Origin: Silurus meridionalis
Taxonomy: Eukaryota > Chordata > Actinopteri > Siluriformes > Siluridae
NCBI RefSeq assembly: GCF_014805685.1
Contig: NC_060885.1
Coordinates: 28,190,132-28,254,131 of the forward strand
Direction of reading: 5' to 3'
DNA length: 64,000 bases
The position numbers were made by a program, and so were the translations under genes. Below, piece by piece: positions 49,438 to 62,428 of the stretch. The notes below the pieces were generated by a model. It was given only the letters and a program-made list of their open reading frames with translations. It was not told the DNA's origin and did no database searches. How positions within the stretch are numbered: position 1 is the first letter of the stretch; the number at the start of each line of letters is the position of its first letter.

Positions 49438-49619
49438 ACATGGTGCTGTAGGAAAATAAGCAAAGTCTGGGTTACTGTTAACACCATAAAGCTCGCAGAT
49501 AGTGTTTGTGTGTGTGAGAGAGAAAAAGTGTGTGTGTGTGTGCACATTAACTTGGGGAGAGCATCGTCTAGTTAAGCTATTCATTACCGCCGGTATTTTC
49601 CACTGATGTGTGTGTGTTT

Positions 49620-49653
<34 letters not shown>

Positions 49654-49794
49654 CGTGACAGCATGGACAGCTGCAATGCAACTGCATGCTGTACACACAC
49701 ACACACACACACTCACTGTACACACACACACGCGCGCGCGCATGCACACACACACACACATGCACGCACGCACACACACAGACACACACACATA

Positions 49795-49843
<49 letters not shown>

Positions 49844-52769
49844 TTGAGTGTGTTCTTGCATAGCCAACTCGAGGCTTTAACATGAGTTAGTTATCTTATT
49901 AAATAGAGAAATGAGTGTGTACTCTATGAAGTGTGTGTGTTTGTGTGATAGAATAACACCGCAATTTGCCAACACCTTCTGTTTATTACAGAATGATTTT
50001 TTTCTTCGTTTATATTTACGTTCAATAAGGTACTTTTCTGTTAAATGTATATAAAACAGTCGTTCACATGCGTTGCTAAGGAAACGAGAGTGTGTCAGCA
50101 ATTTGAAGCTACACTATTGTCAGGGCAGCTGTTATAGGAAACAAATCGACACCTTTTGGGCGTACAGTCAACCCCAGATAATTTGCGGTTCAGAACTCAC
50201 GGCTCATAAAAATTCACAGGTTCTCATCTGGAACCTAATTAACAGCAAGTTTAAATTATCTTAAAATTCGAGGGACTGAATGTTCAGGAACGTTAGGAAT
50301 AACATTTTAAACTATGCATTTTGTCAAATACTGTACACTATTAGATTTATAAAGTGACATAATGTCAGATGGTACTATAAGGGCTCAGTGGGTCCGTCCA
50401 AAATCTGCGGATTTTCGGGAACTCGCGGGGGTCTTTGAACGTAACTAGGGGACCATTGTAATTATTGTTTTACCACAGCAATGTTGCGTTCTCCAAATCC
50501 GACATGGTCAGGGTCAGTGATTCGCCTCCTATATGGCCAGAGTCAGTGATTCAGATTTCTACATGGTCAGGGCCGGCGATTCCAACTCCTACATGGTCAG
50601 AGTCAGTGATCTGACTCCTACATGGTCAGAGTCAGTGATCCGACTCCTACATGGTCAGAGTCAGTAATCTGACTTCTACATGGTCAGAGTCAGTGATCCG
50701 ACTCCTACATAGTCAGAGTCAGTTATCCGACTCCTACATGGTCAGAGTCAGTGCTCCGACTCTTACATGGTCAGAGTCAGTGATCTGACTCCTACATGGT
50801 CAGAGTAAGTGATCCAACTCCTACATAGTCATAGTCAGTGATTCGACTTCTACATGGTAAGAGTCAGTGATCCGACTCCTACATGGTCAGAGTCAGTGAT
50901 CCGACTTCTACATTGTCAGAGTCAGTGATCCGACTCCTACATGGTCAGAGTCAGTGATCCGACTCCTACATGGTCAGAGTCAGTGATCCGACTACATGGT
51001 CAGAGTCAGTGATCCGACTCCTACACGGTCAGAGTCAGTGATCCGACTCTACATGGTCAGAGTCAGTGATCCGACTCCTACAAGGTCAGAGTCAGTGATC
51101 CGACTTCTACATAGTCAGAGTCAGTGATCTGACTCCTACATAGTCAGAGTCAGTGATCCGACTCCTACATGGTCAGAGTCAGTGATCCGACTTCTACATG
51201 GTCAGAGTCAGTGATCCGACTCCTACATGGTCAGAGTCAGTGATCCGACTTCTACATAGTCAGAGTCAGTGATCCGACTCCTACAAGGTCAGAGTCAGTG
51301 ATCCGACTCCTACACGGTCAGAATCAGTGATCCGACTCCTACACAGTCAGAGTCAGTGATCCGACTCCTACACGGTCAGAGTCAGTGATCCGACTCCTAC
51401 GGTCAGAGTCAGTGATCCGACTCCTACATGGTCAGAGTCAGTGATCCGACTACATGGTCAGAGTCAGTGATCCGACTCTTACATGGTCAGAGTCAGTGAT
51501 CTGACTCCTACATGGTCAGAGTAAGTGATCCAACTCCTACATGGTCATAGTCAGTGATTCGACTTCTACATGGTAAGAGTCAGTGATCCGACTCCTACAT
51601 GGTCAGAGTCAGTGATCCGACTTCTACATTGTCAGAGTCAGTGATCCGACTCTACATGGTCAGAGTCAGTGATCCGACTCACATGGTCAGAGTCAGTGAT
51701 CCGACTCCTACATGGTCAGAGTCAGTGATCCGACTCTACACGGTCAGAGTCAGTGATCCGACTCCCACATGGTCAGAGTCAGTGATCCGACTCCTACAAG
51801 GTCAGAGTCAGTGATCCGACTTCTACATAGTCAGAGTCAGTGATCTGACTCCTACATAGTCAGAGTCAGTGATCCGACTCTACATGGTCAGAGTCAGTGA
51901 TCCGACTTCACATAGTCAGAGTCAGTGATCCGACTCCTACATGGTCAGAGTCAGTGATCCGACTTCTACATAGTCAGAGTCAGTGATCCGACTACATGGT
52001 CAGAGTCAGTGATCCGACTCCTACATGGTCAGAGTCAGTGATCCGACTCCTACATGGTCAGAGTCAGTGATCCGACTCCTACACGGTCAGAGTCAGTGAT
52101 CCGACTCCACATGGTCAGAGTCAGTGATCCGACTCCTACATGGTCAGAGTCAGTGATCCGACTCACATGGTCAGAGTCAGTGATCCGACTCTACATGGTC
52201 AGAGTCAGTGATCCGACTTCTACATAGTCAGAGTCAGTGATCCGACTTCTACATAGTCAGAGTCAGTGACTGTATTTAGTACCTTATTCAAACTGTACTT
52301 GGACCTCTTCAAGTGGACCAAGTAAAAGAGGACCAGGTTCTCTTTACATTTACATTTATACTATCGCTGAAAAATGAGAAATCACATCTTATTCTGGTGC
52401 ACTGACGCACTAATGCAGTCTCAGATCTCAGAATCAGTGATCTGACTCCTACCTGGTCAGAGTCAGTGATCCGACTTCTACATGGTTAGAATCATTGTTT
52501 AAACTCCTACATGGTCAGTGTCAGTGATCCGACTCCTAAATGGTCAGAGTCAGTGATCTGACTTCTACATGGTTATTGTCAGTGATCCGACACCTAAATG
52601 GTCAGAATCAGTGATCTGACTCCGACATGGTCAGTGCGGGTGTAGGGGCTGATTGTTTTGAAGCAGCTGTTGTGATTTATTTCATATTAATCGGCTTCAC
52701 TGCTCATACCTGTTGATCATGACCACTCCTGTTTGCGTGTCGAAGAGATTAGCGGGCCTGAAAATACAT

Positions 52770-52827
<58 letters not shown>

Positions 52828-55685
52828 ACTTTTAGAAATGCACCCCCTCCTCTTTTTCTAACTCTCCCCAGCAACAGGCTGTGATTGTCTCCTTCACTTT
52901 AGACAGCCACAATGATTGGTCTGTATTTTTATAACTAATTGCTGAAAAATGAATTAGGTGATGAGTGTATTGCCCCTTTCTTTTTTTTTTTCTTCCAAGT
53001 GCAGATAGAGAGCAAAGGGAAAGGAAAGCAAAGAGGCGATGACACGCTTGATGGGAAACAGCACACTAAATCCTTTTTTAGGCTGAAATTAGGACAGTGT
53101 GCCAAAGCATTTTGTGCTATTTCTCAAATCCTGTGACCATGTAGGGAGAATGTGAGCGTGTGTGTGTGTGTGTGTGTGTCTGTGAAAGAAAGAGAAAGAG
53201 AGAGAGAGAAAGAGAGATTGATACCGAGAGTGTAAATCAGGGAGTAAATCTGGACAGAGCAAGAACACTGAGAGCCTAAAGAATGTGTAAGATGTGTGAT
53301 GGATATACACATAAAGTATAATATAATGATTTCTAATCTGCTGGAGGAGAAAAAGTCTTATATAACCTCAATTCAAACTTATGTTTCAATAATATATATA
53401 AAAAAACAGGCTTTTTTTCTCAAAAGTCTTGAGTACAAAGAATATCAGCGTTACCTCATTCAAACTGTACTTGGACCTCTTGAAGTGGACCAAGTTATAA
53501 AGGACCATGGTTCTCTTTACATTTACATATAATACTATCGCTGAAAAAATGAGAAATCCCATCTTATTCTGGTCCACTGACGCACTAATGCAGTCTCAGA
53601 CCTCATTGTGTTGCCCCATATTAATGGTCCTGGTTCGTTTGCAGTAATTTGCATGAAGAAGTGTTGTAAAGGCCGCTGACCTGAAATATGCCCTGATTTG
53701 CCTGGTTTTGAAGAAATGTACAAAAAAGAGGATCACAACAAGAAAAATATGGCACCGGTTATCTCCAAGGCTTCGCCTTATGTTGGCGGTCCTCCTTCCA
53801 AATTTGTGGGAAGATGGTTTTTACACAGGTGCTCATGTCATCCCTGTTTCAGCAGGAAGCAGCTACTCTAAGTAGCCCGATCTGTCTGAGAATTCGTAGA
53901 TAGAAAAGAACCAGAGAGGTTTGTGTTCACATTGCATCTGCCACAAGACTTCGCTCCTGAGATTGTTTGGGGTGTTCACATACGGGGCAAAAATCTATCG
54001 TAACCCGAAAACCAGAACGTGCCTCCAGATGCGCCTTTTAGCTCGGTCACTTCAATTTCCTCCGGTTTTAGTTGGTGAGGAAAATGACACGCTTATTTAA
54101 TTAATCGAAACATCTATTAAACCTACGCATTATCTATTAAACCTCATATATCATGTAAACCTTTTCACCTTAGTTCTCAGGGGGTGTGGCAAGAGACAAA
54201 ACCAGGAAGCGGGAATGAAAGTTTTATTATACCGCGCTGGAAATGGTACAAAGGCCACAGAGTATTGGATTAAAGTGATGAAGAAATAGAGAGAGAGATG
54301 GAGACAGAGAGAGAGTTTCCCCTGGTCGCCCTTCCGCATCAGTCCCCCCCTTATTATTTCCTCTCTGGCTTCTCGACAGTCTGAGACTTGCAAGACTCCT
54401 GCTTCCTGAGAGATAGAGACAGAAAGTTTCTGAGGATTGAGAAAAGCAGGAAAGGGCACGGGCCGGCGCCGTTATCGAACTCTCGCAGCCTACTGTTTAC
54501 TTTTTTCCGCCGTTCCTCCGGGTCGCCCCGTGCGCTCTCAAAAGGGAAGCTGTAAAAAAAATAAAATAATAATAATAATAAAAAAAAACAGCTCCGGAGG
54601 CGTCGGAGAATTCCTCCGCTTCCTAGAGAGCCGTGTTGTTACGGAAGGGTGTAGCATTGGCCCGCGTCCAGTCATACAAATATTCATAACAACAAGACAA
54701 GGAGGAGGGGATTACTGGAGGATTTACACTGCAGCCTCTCAGGGGGGAATGTACACCAAATACCATGCTCCTTACAAGCCTCATGTACTTGTTCAACACC
54801 GCCAGGTAAGAAACAACACCCCGTGTGGCGTGCTGTTGTAGGAAACTAATCAAAGGCGCAGACTGTATGTGTCATGACGAATCATCTTGGCGTGCCACTT
54901 ATTTCCTGTGAACACGAATTCCTTTTCTAGAAGTTTGCTAGCGATCATATAGTTGGCCGACCTCATGCCAGATTTTACCCCTGACACTGGAGACTCCTTC
55001 CACTGAACGTTAAACACACGTCTATTACCAGGAAACCATTTGCTTTCAGGGAATCCCCTGAGAATGAGCTGTTACTATAGAAACGATGATGCAATACTGT
55101 TACCTTTATAGATAGAGCTGCACAAACTAATCAAAACCTTCTGATTAATCAGAAGCTTAAACTAGACTCTTTGCTAACTGTATTGTGTGTTTGTGGGTTT
55201 GTGGCAGATGAGAAGCAGCTGATCGAGCGCAGCGTGCACCGTAGTGAGATGAACCCCGGCGACGAGTGTCAGGTGATCCAGCACCCTGGCCACACTGCCA
55301 GGTTCAAGTACCAAGTGTGTGTGCGCTGCGATCGCCATTACTACAGCAACAAGTGCAACAAACTGTGCCGACCCCGTGATGACCTCTTTGGCCACTTTGA
55401 GTGCGATCAACATGGCAACCTGCAGTGTTTGGAGGGCTGGACCGGATCCGACTGCAAGACAGGTATGTGTGTGTGTGTGTGTGTCTTGATAGGTGAGCCC
55501 TCCTTAAATGATTTAGTAAAAGCTGTGGGTGGGAGGAACACAGGTACGTGTCTCTGCCTGGCCTGGGGGTGGGGCTAGCGGGGGGTGTGGTGTAACTGAT
55601 GTTTATGCTCCAGGCAGGTGCAGGTTCTGTGTGGAATGCATGTTATTGTAGATGTTTTAGTTTATTTCTTGCTCCTGAGAATAAA

Positions 55686-55730
<45 letters not shown>

Positions 55731-55834
55731 ATAGCAATCTGTAAGCAGGGCTGCAGTGAATTGCACGGAAACTGCACCATCCCGGGTCAGTGCATGTAAG
55801 TCTGCTAATCTCATCAGTCTCTCTCTCACACACA

Positions 55835-55870
<36 letters not shown>

Positions 55871-56111
55871 TATACACCTTATTTATGCTTACCTCACACA
55901 CATACATACATACACACACATCCACCTTATTTACATGTTTTTTACTTATATTTACCCATACAGAAATCTGATATTTGGCAATATATGCAAAGTACATATA
56001 TTACATACATGTTCATGTTTGAATTTCACAGATTTAGAAAAATGTCAGATATTTGTACATATATGTATATATATATAATACATGATCATATACAGATAAA
56101 GTATGTTTATT

Positions 56112-56165
<54 letters not shown>

Positions 56166-56675
56166 TGTTCTCTGAAAATAACTCAACATACAGACATTAT
56201 TCTCAAAATAACAAAGAGTACACCCTAAGTGATAACAGCTGTACATCGAGTAACTATGAGAGCCACATGTCCTATTCATCATGTTCATGTTTTTGTCTGC
56301 TTGACAGGACCATACAGATTTGTGTATCTTGTATTATAGCAGTTAACATTAGGTGCTTTAAGAACAATTCTTTCATACTGATCACTGAATGTTCAACATG
56401 GCGCCAATTGGCAAAGAACTCTCTGAGGATTTGAGAATTAGAAATCTTGCTCTCCATAAAGATGACTGAGGCTATAAGAAGATTGGTAACACCCTGAAAC
56501 CACACACACACATCTGACATCTCATATACACACCTACACACAGCACAGCTCATACACACACCACACACACACAACACACATCTCATACACAAAGATACAC
56601 ACACACCTCACATCATATGCACACACATATACACATCACAGCTCACATCTCATACACACATACACAAACCTCACA

Positions 56676-56731
<56 letters not shown>

Positions 56732-56902
56732 CACACACATCTTATTTACACAAACACACACACACAAACACACAGCTCACATCTCATACACATACCCACA
56801 CACACACCTTACATCTCATACACATACAGGCACACACACTTTTACACACAAACACAAATATGGCTTGATATCTGAGTGTGTGTCAGTGTAAAAAGATACG
56901 GA

Positions 56903-56967
<65 letters not shown>

Positions 56968-57222
56968 ACGAGAAAGAGAGACAGGGAGAGAGGCTGTCCC
57001 AAATCCCAAATTATTTATCACATTGTGTGAGTGTGTTTGTGTGTGTGTGTGTATGTATAGTTTGTGTAGTGTGTATGTGTCGTTTTGTGATTGTGGTCAC
57101 TGCTGCATGTGCTGTGTGGCTGATAAGTGTGTATGAGTCTGAATGAGCTGTCTGAAGCTGGAAGAGTGTCTGAGCAACAAGTGTGTCTGTCAGACGGCAC
57201 AGTGTGTGCATGTGTCTGTAGT

Positions 57223-57271
<49 letters not shown>

Positions 57272-58413
57272 GTATTATGTAGAGTCTTTAAATACTTCTG
57301 AATGAAATGTGGAGACAGCTGGAACAAGGCTGCTACCAAAACCGAAATAACACCACATCACTTTAAACCAAGTGATTAGCTAACCTCTCACTCTGTGTGT
57401 GTGTGTGTGTGTGTGTGTCTGTGTGTGTGTGTGTGTGGTAGGTATGGTAAGTTTCCCCGATTCACATCAATGCATCTGCATAAAAGTTAACAATGTGATG
57501 CATCGATTTAAAAAGTGTGTTTCAGATACAAGTTGGCATTTGTATCACAATGGTTTGTTATCATATTTCTGTTGGTAAAAAATGATTTATGTATATGTAA
57601 CTATTAGTAGATGTGCTATACTTTTGTGATTTAGAAAGTGACCAATAATGTGTGACATATATGTGATATGAAGATTGCTTTCTTTTTGCTAAATTCTTTG
57701 TCAAGCACGTTCTCTCAGCACCACTGCTGCTACGTGAATATGACGTATCACAACGCTACAAAGACCGATGTACGTCCTGAGAGTCACATAGAATATAGAT
57801 TAACATGGCAGAGGTAGAGCTGCATCTTCCTGCAGACAGCAGGAAAAAAACGTCTGGTTTTATTTAAAGTTCTTCCTTTTTTTGTACTACAAAGGGCTGT
57901 ATGCGAAAGGGCCATGCGTTAGAGGTCAAAAGGCACTCAAATAAATTTATGATTTGCTGTCTGTCTGTCCCTTATTAAATTGCATACCATTATTTATTTT
58001 TTTTGCATTAAATCGCATTGAATCGAATCGAAATCGGATCAGACTGGACTGTAAAAGTGGTGACTTGTATCACATCGCATTCATATGTAGCTTTAACGTA
58101 TTCTTGGCTATGCATCGAGATGCAAATCGCATTGACCTCAGTTATGGAGATGCACATCCCTAATGTGTGTATAACACTTTGTGTCATGCTGTTGTAGGAA
58201 ACCCATCAATGACATGTCAGCGTGTTGAAACACTGCCATCACCACACATTTTACTCCTCTGATGCTCACCATGCTATATAATATAATATAATATCCATTT
58301 ATAGTTACGTTTTTATGAAAGAACTGAACTGAAAACTCCTTCCATACACAAAAATGTTTAACATATCAGTGATTCACATGTGACTTACTTACAGTATGTT
58401 TACAATCCTAAAC

Positions 58414-58477
<64 letters not shown>

Positions 58478-59098
58478 GCTGCAGGTGTAGTTACGGCTGG
58501 CAGGGTCCTCTGTGTGACCAGTGTCTGCCGTACCCAGGCTGCGTTCACGGAACGTGTGTGGAGAAGTGGGAGTGTATCTGTGAGAAGAACTGGGGAGGAC
58601 TGTTTTGTGAAAAAGGTGATCATTGACACGATGGACTTTAGCCTCCTGTATGCTACATATTAATATACCACATACATACATGCACAGATCACTTAAACTA
58701 CGAGTAAATGCTTGTTAGTGGCAAAGTAAGATCAAGCTATCTAGTGTTAGTTAGCTAGCTTTGTAATGTCGATTGTAGATGCAGATTGTATTTTTTAGGT
58801 AACTAGCAACTATTTTCGATCGTGCGTGGAAAATTCTAAGGTGTTCACGAAGCACTTTTTCAGATCTGACACTTTAACCATTCCATACTTCCTGCACTCT
58901 TTCATTTGCTCTTGGACAGACCTGAATTACTGCGGGAGTCACCGGCCGTGTGTAAACGGAGGGACGTGTATGAACACCGAGCCGGATGAGTATCTCTGCG
59001 TCTGTCCCAACGGCTACTCAGGCAAGAACTGTGAGATCGGTGAGGAACCTGACACCAATTTACACACCACAGGACATCACAACTGTGCTGAAGTGTTA

Positions 59099-59139
<41 letters not shown>

Positions 59140-59526
59140 TGTGTATTGATTTTGTCCAGTGGAACACGCGTGCATGTCGAACCCATGTGCCAATGGTGGG
59201 ACATGCCACGAGACTTCATTCGGATTTGAATGCCACTGTCCGTCCGGGTGGACAGGGACGACGTGCGCCAAAGGTCAGAGGTCACAACTTCCTCACACAC
59301 CTGGTAGATTGAGCTCTGTCCAGCAGACATGAGGAAAATATTAAACACACAATAGCTAGAAATAAGATTCACAAACACACACACACACACGCACACTAGG
59401 CTACGTAATGAGTGACAGTTGACATCAGTTGACTTAAACAGGAAACACTGGCCATATACGGAAAGTTCCATTATATACCTATCTGCAACTACAGCATTTG
59501 CAGTCTATTCAAATAGGTTGTCTTTC

Positions 59527-59585
<59 letters not shown>

Positions 59586-60283
59586 TTTTTGTATTTGTGT
59601 CATAGACAAAGACGAGTGCATGTCCAGCCCCTGCGCACATGGAGGAACCTGCATCGATCAGGACAACGGTTTCAACTGCCTGTGTCCACCTCAGTGGACG
59701 GGAAAAACCTGCCAGATTGGTAGGGCCATATGTGTGTGTGTGTGTGTGTGTGTATGTGTTTGTGTGTTTGATTCTGTGGATTGTATTTGCATAGGGTGCA
59801 GAATTAAGCATGTGAAGTAATTGCATGATCCATCTAACCAGCCATGTTTTGAACTGAATGCTGTGTTTTACACTGGAGTGTGTGTGTGTATATGTGTGGG
59901 AATGTGTGGGAATGTGTGTGTTTATGTGTGTGTGCGCACGCTAATGGACGTCTGAGGATCGCAGACTGCACGTCTGTTACAGAAAGCCATACGTTATCAG
60001 CAACCCGAGCGTATCTAATTATAACTCCGTCCTTGGCAACCGCCAGCCACTGGCTATATTTACTCTCACAGAGGTGTATTTGGTGGAGGGAGAGAGAGAT
60101 GGAGGGATGGAGAGAGAGACAGAGGGGTTGAGGTATTTACTCCAGGGACAAATTTAAGTTCAGGGAAGCTTCTATACCTGTTTCAGCCAAGGCATGGATG
60201 AAACCGATCAAGCAAATGGCTACAGTTACAATCTGGTTGTTTAAATTGCGCTGCTCTCAGTATCATTTTGTGTGTGTGTGTGA

Positions 60284-60331
<48 letters not shown>

Positions 60332-61435
60332 AATTCACAGCATTCACGCCATCCCACAGACTTAGAACTTTTCTGATTTAATGAACACAGAGAAACCGGG
60401 AACATGGTGTTTCATGTCGCCCTGATGTGTGTAACGGTGAGCAGGGTGGCGAGGCTTTATCGCTTGTTTCTGTCTCTGTCTTTCACAGACGTGAATGAGT
60501 GTGTGAAGAGGCCTTGCGCAAATTCGTACTCATGTAAAAATCTGATTGGTGGATATCACTGTGCCTGCCATCCAGGGTGGGCGGGACCAAACTGTGACAT
60601 CAGTCAGTATATCAGCATCAGTCTATATTTTTACAGCTTTCCTCTGTCTCCTTTGGAATTCTACTCTTTTTTTATCCTTCCTTTTCATTTCAATAATAAT
60701 AATAATAATAATGTTAATAATAATGTTAATAATGAATCAGGTCTACAGGAGGACACAAAAGCAGGACTGAGACCAGGGTTCATTTTGGAGAGAAATAAGT
60801 CAGATTACTCTGATAGAGACAGGCATAGATGTTAAACATTCCTCTGTACGCCATTAGCATCTTTTTGTTTCCTGCCTGCCCTTCTGCACACTTCTGCTAT
60901 TTTTGTGCATGTTCACACTTGTTTTTACTTTAAAGTTTTAAGTTAAGTTTTAAGTGTAAGTCTTTAGAAGTGTATTTGCATGCTTAAATTTATAGACTCG
61001 AGCTTTATATACACACTTACATATTAGGGGTGTATGGTACACAAAATTCACGGAAATTCTTCATACGTACCTCGGTTTTTAAGTCAAGTTTTGGTTCAGT
61101 TTCGGTATAGTTGGGGGAAGAAATGCAAAACATAAAATTGCTTGCAATGTTTTTATTATTTGTAGTTTATTATTATTTACATTTTTGATCTTTAACATTT
61201 GAACAATTTATAGTTTTAAATAAAATACCTCCCTGGTGAAATAATATATATAATAAAATATTTTATAAAATATTATAAAAATTTAATACAATAAATTAAA
61301 TTAATGGCATTTTTGTATTTATATTGATTACATTGTTATTAATTAAATTGGCACAAATTAAATTAAATAAATGGAAATATTAAATATTTTTTTATTTTTA
61401 TTTGTTAGACCCCATTTGGTTCACAATACAGATGT

Positions 61436-61498
<63 letters not shown>

Positions 61499-62392
61499 AC
61501 ATTTAATATTTAACTTTCTAAAGATATGATCTACTTAACTGTTCTACTTATTGCAGCATACTTGTCAAATGTAATTTCAACAAATTTAATTCCTTCCATC
61601 CTTTAATCATTCACTCCACTCGATATGTGGAATTGTCAGGATTTTCCTTTTTTGTTAAAACTTAAGTTTCCTCAGCAACGAAGTGGCAGACTGCGAGTTT
61701 GTTTAGTCTTCACCTCACACTTAGCGCATTTATTAATGTTATTATTATTATTATTATTACCCAAAATGGGTCTAACAAATGCCTAACAAACTATTTAGTT
61801 TAAAATCTCTCATAAGTTTAATTTAATTTAGTCAATTTACTTTTTGTGATTACTTAATTTAATAAAAAAGTGCATTACATTGCATTAATTAGATTTATTT
61901 TGTTTATTTTTATAAAATTGTATAAAATATATTATTTTATATATTATTTCACCAAGCAGGCATTTTATTTAAAAAAGTAAAAAAGTGTAAACTGTTCAAA
62001 TGTTGTTGATCACAAATTTTAATAATAATAAACTGAGTTATTAAAAAATGACAAGCAATTTTATGTTTTGCATTTCTTCCCCACAAACTGTACCGAAATT
62101 CAACCAAACCTTGACTGTAAAACTGAGGTACGTACCGAACCATGAATTTTGTGTACTGTTTCACCCCTAATATATTATATAGATTACATAATGAATACGA
62201 TTCAGTGCTGTACTTTTTGATCTAACTGTAGATATTCAGACCTGTTATGGACAGTGTCAGAACGGCGGCACGTGTACGGTGAGTACAGAGAGACTTAAGA
62301 CAGTCTGGCTTAATCGTTTTGTCATTTCAATGTCAACCGTTCAGAACCTGTAGCTTTCTGTGCGTGGGAAAGCGCACTTCGCTTATCTTCAG

Positions 62393-62428
<36 letters not shown>

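Larger units (their letters stand above)
49383..55207. other. jag2: JAG2 intron 3 (5.8 kb)
   Basis: Contains CA/GT mosaic, a pogo-like element, the 29-bp minisatellite, a 150-bp duplication and an unexplained GC-rich block. 52830-53450 holds a GA/GT tract and nothing else recognised; 53610-54430 nothing recognised. Confidence 0.7.
55796..58484. other. jag2: JAG2 intron 5 (2.7 kb)
   Basis: Contains CA runs (55827-55866; degenerate 56505-56850), TA (56115-56163), a Tc1 fragment, GT runs (56907-56958, 57225-57270, 57396-57437) and a hAT-like element. No exon recognised. Confidence 0.75.

Noticed and set aside
49390..49885. Cys/Val- and His/Thr-rich open frames on both strands
   Set aside because: Simple translations of GT/CA repeats; the same applies to similar frames across the window.
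51599..51814. Open frame with repeated [11 protein letters not shown] peptide
   Set aside because: It is a by-product of the 29-bp repeat; the unit is not a multiple of three and there is no splice or start context.
50494..52635. Regular 29-bp repeats resembling a CRISPR array
   Set aside because: Units are directly adjacent with no unique spacers, and the setting is a fish gene intron. It is a minisatellite.
54437..54841. 134-residue open frame in the GC-rich block
   Set aside because: Contains a poly-Lys/Ile stretch from an A/T run and matches no domain I know.
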